Of a stretch of 64,000 nucleotides of DNA, positions 50,556 to 61,630 are shown one piece after another. Source of the stretch: Membranipora membranacea (Eukaryota > Bryozoa > Gymnolaemata > Cheilostomatida > Membraniporidae); NCBI GenBank assembly GCA_914767715.1, contig OU612068.1:2296001-2360000 (forward strand). The letters run 5' to 3'. The position numbers and the translations under genes are program-made. Under the pieces are notes generated by a model, which saw only the letters and a list, made by a program, of their open reading frames with translations, was not told the DNA's origin and did not search any database. Position 1 is the stretch's first letter. Each line of letters begins with the position of its first letter.

Positions 50556-53500
50556 ACACACTGAGATTATTTCACACTCACCAGGAGGAGAAGGAGGTGC
50601 AGGGTCATCAAAGAAGAGGCCACTGGCGATTACCTTGACCATATTTCCGTTGTCAAGTTGATGAACTTGAAGTTTCATTGGCGGAGGTAGGATTTGAGGT
50701 GGGCCACCTTTCCATAGTTTTCGCGCACTGTACTGTCTATATGTCCTGTGAAAAGGTTGTATGTGATATGGAAAAACAGCTGGAATCAGAGGCTCCTCCA
50801 GAAAGCCTGGGATTAAACATGCTTTATGAATCATGATGACTTTGGTAGTCTTTTATCGGGTTTATAATTACAAAGATCTCTGCTTGAGGGATATACAATC
50901 TATCTGATTTTGATATAAGGATTTGAAGGTCGAAGGAGGTCAATATCAATTAACGGAATTTACCTCATCTTGTTGGTCCAGACCTCTGAATACTCAGTGA
51001 GTTGCTCGCACTTAGGAACAATGGAATCAAAGTCTATTGTTTCCATATCTTGCAGGCGGTGGCTGGAAACCAAACAGACATGTTCATACATAGACTATAC
51101 TTTAAAGTTAGCTAGCATTATAATTCATGATGTGCACTCTAAGGTAATTAGCCAAATCTAGATCTGATTATCGTGATCAGCCGTAGCCTGTCTTAACATG
51201 CTTGTTAAGACAGGCTAGATCAGCTGCTGAGTAAAGCAGAGCGGAGTAGTCTTCTTGTTTTTTGAAACAGGCTCCATTCCATAGTAACAAAGCTTGTCCG
51301 GACTTGATGAATTGAAATGAAATTGAAATGAAATGAACTGCAAATTTAACTCTAAATATCAGCATTAATCCTATGGTCTACGGTGACTTGCATGATCAAG
51401 AAGTCACTTCCAACATCCTGTTAAAGATCTAGTGAGAAAAAGACGTTAAAAGCCTTAAAAGGGATGCTTTTAAATAGACAACGGTACAATGTTCTGTATT
51501 GGTTCAGTGAGCACTCACTATGATGCCCTGATTGTGATAGGAGTTTTCTGGGGGTACACCTGCTCATATTGTCTGTCTGTCATGTTATGCGTGTACATAG
51601 CATTAAACCTATCTACACCAGGAGGGAAGTAGCTAAGAGGTACAAATGCTTCTCCTCGCCAAGTTGTCCTGTCATCTGATACTACAGCCGTGAAGTTCAA
51701 AGGCAGTGACTTAAATACAAACAGCAAAACTGTGATTACAACAATGTAGTAATCTTGGACAACAGATCAAGTTTGTATTATGGCTCTAACCATTCAGTAG
51801 GAGAATATTTATAATTATTACTCATGTAGTGAAAATGGTTTTGAAGTCTCTGCAACGCTAATAGGTGGTATGGAAAACTTTGCTTACATCAATTCTGTTT
51901 TGCCTCCCCTGGAATATCCCAACATGATAATTCCCAGACCTGCAATAAAATGGTATGAAAAATATCAAAATCCAGTGTATATGCTTGTCCCAGTTCATTT
52001 TCATATTATATCAACAAGAAAGAAAATAAAAGACTCGCAGCTTCCACCTACCACGCTCTCAGATTCAGAAGGTATTGGATAGCAAAAAAATGTGTTCCGA
52101 GCATGATAATAATTGGCTCAGAGCATAAAGACATTTTCTATCTAATTAAATTATATACAAAAAAACATCTCATTTATCGAATAAAATTTAAGTGTTCTTA
52201 CGGGTTCAAAACCAGTTTCAGATAAGTTTCATCACTTGAGTTGAGGAACATTAACTCCACAATTTCGTACAGCCATAATTTCTTTGTGGGTCCTGAGTGA
52301 TACAGTATAGTGATATGTCAGAAATAGTCAAGAATGTGGCTTACACACAGGTGCTGATATATACTTTTATTGTCAATCTACAATCATCTTTATGAATGTT
52401 TTTCATGCAGTGTCAGAACAAATAACTTAAACAATGAGGGAAAGCGGAGAGACAAAGAAAAAAAATACACTATAGTAATAAAATTAATAAGATTTAAAGC
52501 ACTTTGGAAGTAGCTGTCTAAAATGTGTCAGTTTAGTTGCTGAGCGTATCTGTATTGGTAAAGATTTAAAAGTTGATAGTAAATTTTTGTCTTAATTGAT
52601 CGCTGTGATAATGTAATGATGTTTGTCTCTGAAAAGAGTTTTAGAGCTAGGTGTAAAAAATCCTTCCAAAAGGAAATCAGGTGCCATCAAATGCCAAATT
52701 TGAAAACCAAAAATACATGTGAAATGACCAGCAAGGAGAGGAAAAGAAATCAGACCAAGAGATACTCCACCTTTTAATCAAGTGTTACTTGTTGACTAAG
52801 TATCCAATAACTTTCTATTCTTAATTTTGCAGTATAAAATTTTATCTAAATAAGATCTTCATTACCGACAGCAAAATATAGACAACATATTTCATAGGTT
52901 TGTATGGCATATGCCCAGATTTTCACAAAAATAACTTCCTCTGTTTTGACACAGCTTGACAAACTGTCATCAAGCGAGTCTACGAACATTTTCCTTGCAA
53001 GAATATAATGGAGTATTTTTTAACTAGGTGCATGTCAGCATACTCACAATGACAGCTGAGAGTCTCACTTACCTGGAGGTGATGGCGGTGGTGGATCATT
53101 ATAAAATTTACCGCTTACAGTGACCTTCACATAACCATCCTCACCTAGAGGCTCCATGTACACTCTGAAGGGGTCGTGTGTGGTCACTTTGTCTCCATTC
53201 CACATTGATCCTATGCTCCACTGTTTACCTGTCAACGACCAAGAAAGTAAAGATTGATAATCTGCCTGATATTCAAGCTTTGCCTGATGCCTTCTGGCTA
53301 ACTTCTGGGTGTCAAAAGGACTGCACTGCATCTGTCTTGACTTGGGGATTACCTGCCTGGAACGAAGACAGTCGGGCATCATTTCAGCATTTGATCTAAC
53401 TCATTAATTTGATTCATTCAAATCTATAAAAACAAGTATGCATTACTCCATCGGCAAGGAGTAAGAGTGGATTTCTCAATTTTGGCACAACTACAATATT

Positions 53501-53757
53501 GTTGACACATCTCTTTTTATGAATTTCGCAGAACACAAGACACAAACCGATAACAGGATAAGCTAAACTAAATGATATTTATAATTTGACCGATGCTTTT
53601 TAGGACTTTTCCCGGTCTCATATTTTGACACTGAAGATGTTAGTTTTATAAATGACTCACCGCCAATCGAATCTCCATGAGATGCCTGCGTCCCAACCAC
53701 AATCATCACAACCAATGCACACCACACATTGGTATGGAACTTCCCCATTCTCAACAT
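48856..53757 (-). CDS. Secreted protein with two tandem UPF0462 (C4orf33-like) domains
   Basis: Exons: 53757-53661, exon 2 ending at 53073 (acceptor uncertain, 53400-53330), 52301-52202, 51939-51888, 51709-51519, 51062-50964, 50745-50582, 50291-50201, 49892-49838, 49310-49108, 48964-48856. The N terminus MGKFHTNVWCALVVMIVV is a signal peptide, so the product is probably secreted. Domain 1 (exons 2-6) and domain 2 (exons 7-11) each contain the UPF0462/C4orf33 signatures: FYNDPPPPSPPG or FFDDPAPPSPPG, YE(I/V)VE, a TYL strand, TTW(R/Q)GEAF(V/I)PL, and YFPPGVD. UPF0462 is a family of unknown function whose human member has one domain and no signal peptide. Intron phases inside the two domains match exactly (1, 2, 0, 2), pointing to internal duplication. 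The junction of exons 1 and 2 does not close in phase with any obvious acceptor, so a small exon may be missing there. The rest is in phase to the TAA. Confidence 0.85.
50513..50552. repeat. (GACA)n microsatellite
   Basis: About ten GACA units in the intron between exons 7 and 8 of the UPF0462 gene. Confidence 0.95.
51184..51217. repeat. Palindrome, tagcctgtcttaac family
   Basis: tagcctgtcttaacatgcttgttaagacaggcta folds almost perfectly on itself in an intron of the UPF0462 gene. Related ends occur at 24056, 46290 and 61218-61272. Confidence 0.6.
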
Positions 53758-54020
53758 CTCCTCCTACTTCTGTGTCTAACAAAGCCAGGAGATAAACTGG
53801 GTTTTGCCTTCACCCGGTCCAGTTTAAATAGTGATTGAGTGTCAAACATAATTGATCATAGTCTTTTATCGTTGTGGATCTCTTTTTGACTGATCATCAA
53901 CCAATGCAAGATGATTTAAAACTAGCTGGCAGATGGCAGATGGCAGGTGTTTATGCAGTCTTGTTTCTTCTGGCAGTATATGACACATATCATCTGGAGT
54001 TGATCGCATGGTTTTCATTG

Positions 54021-54221
54021 TCACAGTCTTACTCCTTTGGTCATAGTTTTCACAGTATGGGTGGATGACTTTGAAGGCGAGCGATTGTAATGTCTTGAGC
54101 TGTCCATGCTGTGTCTAGTTACATGAGGGAACCATGCAGATGCTGCGTATGTCGCTACAGATAGTATGTTGGTTTGGATACTCCGTACCGTCACTCTGCC
54201 TGCAGGATAGCCTTGTGACAT
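54021..54221 (-). mobile_element. Non-LTR RT remnant, small
   Basis: SIQTNILSVATYAASAWFPH parallels TYSAPAWYPFL and TYAAPVWYSHL in the RT fragments at 22 kb and 11.5 kb. Only about 65 codons are left. Confidence 0.45.
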
Positions 54222-54567
54222 AGTCTATCTCTCCAGCACAGCGGTGGTGTCGCTGCCTTCCATCAAAAAGGCAACTCCCAGGGTTCAAGGTTATGAGATA
54301 TCAAAACCAGTGTTCCATTAAGGCCCAAATATTTCTAAACATGGGTTTCCATTGTTTTCCCAATTTTGGTACTCAGACTAGGTGAATTAGTTCAGGCCCT
54401 ATGCCTCAACAGTTCGCACATGCGCAGAGTGCCGTACCGTACCTAATTTTAGTTTTGTTTCAAAACAAAAATGGCGGCACTCAGATATGGCTTATCAGTT
54501 TTGGCTTTTATCGTCATTAATACAAAGTATCACTAGCCATCATCAGTTCAATGGTAGCTGTTTATCT

Positions 54568-54777
54568 GTCATACGACAGGGATTACTAATTTTATTTCCC
54601 GACAGGACAAAATTTGAAGGTCAGTCGCATCAGGGTCACATAACATATCATATCATAATAATTGGCTGATTATTGCTTTGTTTCCTTATATGTTATGTGA
54701 CCCTGATGTGACTGACCTTCAAATTTTGTCCTGTCACGCTTCGGGGAAATAAAATTAGTAATCCCTGTCGTATGACT
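54568..54777. repeat. Foldback MITE with ~85-bp arms
   Basis: Arms starting gtcatacgacagggattact and ending with the inverted copy share ggtcagtc and gggtcacataacatat. The spacer contains tggctgattattgcttt, which recurs just outside the right end (54781-54797). Confidence 0.75.
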
Positions 54778-54877
54778 GGTTGGCTGATTATTGCTTTATG
54801 TTATATTATTATCCACAAAACTTCAGTTTTGTGTTTATGATAAACGCATGTGTATATAAAATAAAAGAAACCCATAT

Positions 54878-55106
54878 CCAGTGCCTCATAACACTTTTTT
54901 CGAAAAAGTTATTTTGGAAAATAGAAGAAATGGCTGTTTCAAAGTCCTGTCTTCAACCACATATGTGTAGTAAATCCAGTTGCGCATGTGCAAGTAACAG
55001 TTTTTACACATTTTTTGCCTAATATGTGCCATTATAATTTAAAAAAAAGAAAAATTAAACAAAATTACACTTTACCCATTCATTTTCAAGTTAAATCTGA
55101 GAGCAT
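54878..55106 (+). repeat. Dispersed repeat, copy 1 (inverted copy at 63775-64000)
   Basis: From cctcataacacttttttcg to the attcattttcaagttaaatc end it matches the reverse complement of the last 226 bases of the window with few differences. It runs directly into a tRNA-like sequence, so it may be the upstream part of the same element. Confidence 0.75.
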
Positions 55107-55880
55107 AAGCGGGAAGACGTGGCTGAGTGGTTAGCATGGTTGATTGATGCACGGGAAGTTCAAGTCCTGGTGAGGTCTGATATTTTCATAACTTCTCTTT
55201 TACTACTTGGTGGATTAATTTTACCTACTACCTCATTAAGTTCCCTGTTGTGACCAAAAAACAAGCAAAGAGGCGAGAGGCCCGGTTCGAATCCCGGTGA
55301 AGACGGATTTTTTTTTGAATATTACATACATGACATACAATTATATATTATACACAATAATATATTACATACAAGTATACAAATATACATTACATACAAT
55401 TATATATTACATATAGTTATATATTACATACATACATACATAATACATACATACATACTATATACAATTATATATTACATACAATTATATATAACATACA
55501 ATTATTCACAATTAAGTATTATATTATATTATATTATATTATACATACAATTGAATAATATATCATATACAATTATATATTATATACAGTTATATATTAC
55601 ATACAAGTATACAAATATACATTACATACAATTATATATTACATACAATTATATGATACATACATACATACATAACACATACATACATACATACATACTA
55701 TATACAGTTATATAATATATACAATTATTTATTATATCAAATTATATACAATGTACAATTATATATAATTATACCACAATTTTAACATGTTTGTTGCGCG
55801 AGAGGTCCGACTGAGTTCAAATCCCGGTGTAGACAGATTTTATTTACATATCATCTCTTTTACTACTTGGTGAAATTTTG
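55107..55880 (+). mobile_element. SINE-like composite with tRNA-like parts and internal microsatellite
   Basis: Opens with an A box (gtggctgagtggttagcatgg) and B box (gttcaagtcctgg), then an actacttggtggattaattt body, then a second B-box piece (ggttcgaatcccgg) at about 55283-55296. About 460 bp of (ATTATATATTACATACA)-like microsatellite follow, then a third piece (gttcaaatcccggtgtagacag) near 55820 and again ctcttttactacttggtg. The inverted counterpart is at 58790-59275. No protein coding. Confidence 0.65.
55310..55770. repeat. TA/CA-rich microsatellite block
   Basis: Degenerate acataca/tatatta units, inside the composite element above. It defines the internal part shared with 58860-59090. 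Confidence 0.85.
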
Positions 55881-56392
55881 TGGCATTTATGATCGTGGCA
55901 TTTACTGGCTATTATTATTTAACATATGCATTTCAGTACCAGACAACTACAGAAACCATCAAAATTAGTAACAGATTAATCTGGATTGAAAATAGCACAC
56001 TTGTCAAACCAAATACCCTGACACCTTATTGTTTTCAAAAAGCAAAAAAAGCAAAGAACTCGAATCAGGACTAAAGGGACTCTTAGGTCACCAGACACCG
56101 TAACATAATGTTCACATGAATGATAAAATTCAAACAAAAATCAAATATTGATAACTCCATTACAATATACTAAATATTATATTGAATAACTACAGTTAGG
56201 CACAGAATAAAGCATTACTCATCGTAAAAGTCAAGTGCCACAAAAGACCCATTTACCTAAAGTAGGGAGCGAATAAAAGTATCCAAAGTTAAAAGTAGAG
56301 ACTGATCCTTAGTGTCTTACTACTCAGAGCAAGAGAATTTAGTCCAACGCGACTGTGCATAAAATATGTAGTGCTAAGAGTAGGAATAGGAG

Positions 56393-56640
56393 TAGGAGGT
56401 GGCTCAGTTGGTGAGAGTGCCGTTCCTTTAGCATGCAAATGGTGAAGGTCATGGGTTCGAATCCCACTGCAGTCCATCCACTACTGGGGTTTGGTTGGCC
56501 CCAGGTGTGCTCCGACCTGCCTGCAAACAGAGAGCAAACTGAAACTGGCGCAAATATTGCAGCCTAGCCCCTAAGGCACTTATATTTCGCCGCCCATGCT
56601 TCAGGATGGGCGAGTGATAAGACACCTGATTTTAATCAAC
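56393..56640 (+). mobile_element. tRNA-derived SINE
   Basis: A box (tggctcagttggtgagagtg) and B box (gggttcgaatcccact) at normal spacing, then a 170-bp tail ending near gataagacacctgattttaatc. It differs in body from the other SINEs here. Confidence 0.7.
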
Positions 56641-57647
56641 CTATACTCCGAATCAGTGTCAAAATGGTTTTTACTCTTATCATAGTGTTGAGGGAGAACA
56701 TCCCTTTGTGTATCAAGCTAGACGCTAGTCTGAGCCCCCCAGACTTTTGCCCCTCGCCCGACGGCCCCCCGGCGAGAGAAAGTCTGAGAACAATGCAGGA
56801 TCTTGCTGGAGTTGTCTGCTCTTGAGTGTTATAAGTTAATCAAGGGGAGCACTAAAACTGCAATATCTATTGATTTCTATTCATGCCACCTACTATATTG
56901 CTCCAGGTATGAGAGTTTTCCAGTCAGACTCTGGGAAAAGTAGCCTCAGTTTGGGAAATACCCATGAGCAGAGATATTCACTGCTGCCAAGTAGTCAAGA
57001 AAATGTCAGCCAGAATTTCTTTCATTTTGAATAAGGGCGGTCATTCATGACATTGACAAAAGGTCATACAATGTGTATTATTGGACCCTAGGCTATATGA
57101 AGTAAGATTTATGTAGAAGTAATGAGAAGAAAAATCCAAGCAAATCCTGCAAAGTGCATAGACTAGCTAGACGCAGGCGAAGAAGGACGAAAAAGGAGGA
57201 TCACTATCTACCCATTATTTAAATAAGAGAAACCCATACATGTTAGTTAAATAATAATAACTAGGAATGCCGCGATCATAAATGCCACAAAATTTCAAGG
57301 GTGTGGATGATATACACTCAGGTTGACGATTGAGTTTATGATGGATGGCCGATTGGCGATGTCATTATAAGTGCGAAATAAAATGGCTGTCCTTTCTATG
57401 CCACCTATGAGTTAGACAGCCGGAGTCTCGTTGTCCTATTATGTGGCAGAACTCCCCCAATTTTATTTTCAGTGAATGCAGCCATAGAATATAACGTAAC
57501 AAACATGTTATAATTATAATTGTGGTATATTTATATATATTGTAGTAGAATGAATTATTATTTGTATGTTTTGGTAAATTTTTATGCAGTTCATTTTGAT
57601 CTCACTAAATATAAGATGTTCTGTCCAAAATTTGTGTAGAAGTAGAA

Positions 57648-58046
57648 CCGTGTAATAGGTACAGGCATTTACTACAAATTTATTTTTAACTGTTGAAGAA
57701 CTATTTTTGGGCTGTAATGCTATGCTTGCATTCCAACACTATACGCCTTTTATATAATAACAATGTACATTTACGATGTAATAGCTTGTGAAATCCCGAC
57801 ACGATGTGCCTTTTGTATAAGTTAACATGTATGTTGCATCATTGTAATACCGTACCGGAATTCCAACACTAAGTGTTTTTGTATTTGTGTTTTGACTTCA
57901 TGTTTGCTGACTCATTTTTGGTTTTCCGTCACTTAGTGTCTTATCATATAAAAGTGGACATTTTTCCTTGCTGTGACATTCGCTCAGTAGAAGTTACACT
58001 GAACACATCCACATGTAATATTACTGCTGCTGTTACCTATTACACG
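57648..58046. repeat. Possible MITE or LTR-like unit with 14-bp inverted ends
   Basis: ccgtgtaataggta at the left and its inverted copy tacctattacacgg at the right bound about 400 bp. Inside, a TATA-like catataaaag at about 57945 precedes aataataaag, which could also suit an LTR. The type is undecided. Confidence 0.35.
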
Positions 58047-58611
58047 GAATAATAAAGAAACTATACTGAATAAACCTCCGCTTGATCTAGCCTGTACTTA
58101 CATGTAGAATCGCTACCAAGCAGTTAGACTTTACACCTTTGAAGACTTCTTGCTGTCACGGATAAATAGTGTTCTGTGGATTATTTGCTACTCTCATCTG
58201 GATTACTGAGCTCTTATCATCACTTCAGTCTGTCTCGTCAGTCATCGTGTACTCATCTCTTGTGCAAGTCTCGTGTGATATCGCATCAAGTTGATCACAT
58301 TACTGTCACCTCTGGAAAATTATAAATAGAGTGACAATTTTTGGATTTGTTGAATACGGACAATCGATAGAAGAAATTGAGCAGTAATTTTTGATACAAC
58401 GATATCAAAGTCAAGACAAGTGGTATATGTACGATTAGTGGACATTGACTCATTACACTAAAATCTTCCACTTGTTGAAGTTGTCCCATCGATAAAATTG
58501 AGGAGACTTTTGTCGGCATTTAACACGACTACCATTAAAATAAGAATCCACTACAATATTATAAAAAATAAGGGCTCCTCCCCATGCTCCCTCCTTATTT
58601 TTTTAATCTGG

Positions 58612-58690
58612 CCTCACCGGAATTTTAACTTGGGCTGAGATCAAACACTCCCACCGCTCAGCCACGCTGGGCCCCTTAAGCATGCAAAGC
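58612..58690 (-). mobile_element. tRNA-like SINE head
   Basis: On the minus strand: gtggctgagcggtgggagtg (A box), then a weak B box (agttaaaattccgg). It resembles the SINE heads at 55.1 kb and 63.7 kb but the B box is degraded. Confidence 0.5.
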
Positions 58691-58789
58691 TCAGTGCGAA
58701 ATAATCCAGGCGGTTAAATTTAATGATGTAGTTGGTGTAAGTAGCAATAAATAGTTACCAAAACAAGTTAAATCACCAAGTAGTAAAAG

Positions 58790-59275
58790 AGATGATATGT
58801 AAATAAAATCTGTCTACACCGGGATTTGAACTCAGTCGGGCCTCTCGCGCAACAAACATGTTAAAATTGTGGTATAATTATATATAATTGTACATTGTAT
58901 ATAATTTTATATAATAAATAATTGTATATATTATATAATTGTATATAGTATGTATGTATGTATGTATGTATTATGTATGTATGTATTATATAATTGTATG
59001 TAATATATAATTGTATGTAATGTATATTTGTATACTTGTATGTAATATATAATTGTGTATAATATATAATTGTATGTCATGTATGTAATATTAAAAAAAA
59101 AATCCGTCGTCGGGATTCGAACCAGGCCTCTCGCCTCTTTGCTTGTTTTTTGGTCACAACCGGGAACTTAATGAGGTAGTGGGTAAAATTAATCCACCAA
59201 GTAGTAAAATAGAAGTTATGAAAATATCAGCCCTCACCAGGATTTGAACTTGGGCTTCCTGTGCCGCCCAGAGAT
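58790..59275 (-). mobile_element. SINE-like composite, inverted copy
   Basis: The reverse complement reproduces 55144-55880 in the same order: actacttggtggattaattt body, ggttcgaatccc piece, TA/CA microsatellite, aacaaacatgtt segment and the gtttcaaatcccggtgtagac-type piece. The microsatellite is shorter (about 230 bp). Confidence 0.7.
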
Positions 59276-59573
59276 CCACTATACTTTCACCTAAAATTGA
59301 GAATAATTGAGAAAATTGAGAATCCTGCCAGAGTAGACAACTCTACTATCTTAAAATTGAAAAAATATATCCCTTCAATACATTTTCTCAATTTTTATTT
59401 GTTCTCAATTCTCAAAATTTCCAATAAAACATGAGTTGTAAATTATTATAAAACTTTTCAAGTTGAATTGTTACTGAAAACTACATAAATCTCTCACTAT
59501 CTTCCGAATTACATTCCTGCTCAACTATTATGAAGCAAACCGAGTGGTTTTGACAGGAAAGTAGAGACTCAAA

Positions 59574-60731
59574 GTGTACAAACAAGGTTCAGTCTTGTCA
59601 CCAATTTTCTTTTCTATTTTTATTCGTGACATGGTATCCCCGGAACCAAATCAAATGCCACTGCAGTATGCAGACGATGCAACTATGCTATTTAATGCCC
59701 ACAACAGTCAAACTCTCTGCGCAAATATAAATGACACAATTACTATAATTCATCAATGGTTATTGAAATGGCGACTGAAACTAAACTGTTCTAAAACATC
59801 TCTTATTTTTTTCAATCCTGAGGGCAATGAAACTCCTATTAAAATCTCAGACAATATCATTTCCCCATGCACCGAAACTAAAGTATTAGGTAGTACTATT
59901 GACAATAAACTTAAATTTTCTACACACAAAGCCCATGCACAATACTCAATGCAACGAAAATGGAATATGTTGCTGCCTTTTATAAACTCTTTAACACCCA
60001 AAACCCTAAGAACAATATACAACTCTGTCATCAAACCCTCAGGATTCTATTGCTCTCATCTATGGGACTCTGACATTCAATTAAACACATACAATTTTCT
60101 AAAAGGAATCACAGGCACTCCCCATAAACCACCAGAAGAATTTTTACATGTTGCCACTCAAATACTACCAACTAGACTCGATCATATCAAAGCACGTTTA
60201 AACCTTTTCAAAAGGATGTTCACCATAAATCAGATACCTTGGCATCACACAAACAGCACACTTTTTAAAAATTTTCTTGCCGATGTGTGCCGGTTACTAG
60301 GCACCCGTTCTCTCAAGCACGAGGATGTCAATGCGAAGGACTTTTCCAAAACTCTGATAAATAAACATGTAAAACAACTTTGGCTTTCCTCATGGGAAAG
60401 ATTTTTTAAAACACATGATTATGGAGTATTATTTACCTCTGATTGTGAACCAAACCTCATTTTTAAAAATCCCCTGCCACTCGATCAAAATAAAAAACTC
60501 GTCGGATCCCTATGTGCTCTTCTCTCAGGCCATAGTAGACTCCAAGCACATATGTTCCTTTTAAAGCTAACCCATACACCCCTATGCCTTTGCTGGCAAG
60601 AGGACGAAACATCAGAGCATTTTCTCTTCGACTGCCACATTAACAACAACCCAAGAGAACAGCTCAATCCTCGCATAGGGGATTGGACAAATATAATAAA
60701 TTATATAAGCGTATGTCATCATGCTCCATAG
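59574..60731 (+). mobile_element. Non-LTR retrotransposon RT fragment, 3' half of ORF2
   Basis: About 385 codons without a stop. QGSVLSPIFFSIFIRDM is RT motif 4 (B'), LQYADDATMLF the YADD catalytic box, then LKLNCSKTSLIFF and LGSTIDNKLKFSTH. After the thumb there is a C-terminal Cys/His motif, CLCWQEDETSEHFLFDC, seen at the end of several I/jockey-group elements. A stop (TAG) just upstream and the absence of an endonuclease show 5' truncation. It belongs to a different lineage from the copy at 22 kb. Confidence 0.88.
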
Positions 60732-60974
60732 GAAGGTCTTATTGTCAATAACATCTCAATAATATATGCATCCATCATCACTAAAATAACCTCAAAGAAA
60801 ATAATTTCTTTCCCTTTTATCACATAACAATTAAATAAAACTTGTGAAATTTTAGCATGCCTGCAAATAGAGGCTTTACTATTCATGATATCTATCATGA
60901 AAAGTTATTTTTATCAGAATTATTATTATATATTATTATAAGCAAGCACTGGACAAATTCCTTATACTCTTTTT

Positions 60975-61112
60975 ATGATGAAACAAAATAAGCTTAGCTG
61001 TATGTTTTACTTATATGAGTGGGTTGAAGACTGGATAGGTACAGCCTGTATAAAAACATCTGGCCTGATGAGAAGAAGACTGGTTAGTTTTGAACCAAAG
61101 AAAGATGATGAT
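60975..61112 (+). CDS. Candidate coding exon, unknown
   Basis: Forty-six codons from ATG (Met-Met-Lys) ending with FEPKKDDD exactly at a good donor (GAT|GTGAGTAT). The composition is protein-like (LYEWVEDWIGTAC, SGLMRRRLVSF). No family recognised and no clear acceptor partner, so the call rests on one donor site. Confidence 0.25.
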
Positions 61113-61217
61113 GTGAGTATTTTTTTACTACTAGTCAATAATAATGTCATAAATAAGTCAAGTTGAGTACACTTACTCTTAGCAAGGAGTTAAAGGGATG
61201 GATAGCTGCTTAGGTGG

Positions 61218-61272
61218 TAGCCTGTCTTGAAAAGCTTTGTCAATCTTTAACAAGCTTGTCAAGACAGGTTAC
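61218..61272. repeat. Palindrome, tagcctgtcttg family
   Basis: tagcctgtcttgaaaagc at the left and its inverted copy caagcttgtcaagacaggtta at the right, separated by a short AT loop. Same family as 51184-51217. Confidence 0.6.
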
Positions 61273-61630
61273 TTAGGTGGGTAGTACTAGTAGCTTAGTT
61301 TTTATCTCCAATAATTGATTGATTGATTCCTTGCTGGTGGGCTGAGTTACCTCAGTTAGCCCTGTCTTTGGAACTGAGGGACAGTAAAGGATTAGGGCGA
61401 AGTGATGGCAACATGTTGACTAGCGTAGTTAGTGCTCATTCTCATTGAAAGAGCTCCTGATCCAGCGATCAGTTGAGTATTTACGTAATCGTTGTCTTGC
61501 TCAGATTTACATTGTATGATCTTGTAGGTACACAATCTATATTTCTGGATGTACTTTTTGGGACAAGGCTGCCAGCAGTTAAGTTGAAGACCCGATTGCT
61601 ATTCAGAGGAAGACATGGTTCAATGCAGAA

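Noticed and set aside
54487-55022. Short plus-strand open frames
   Set aside because: They lie across a foldback and a dispersed repeat; no protein signal.
55114-55170. Possible true tRNA gene
   Set aside because: A and B boxes are present, but there is no acceptor-stem pairing or anticodon arm, and copies are repeated in inverted orientation. SINE head.
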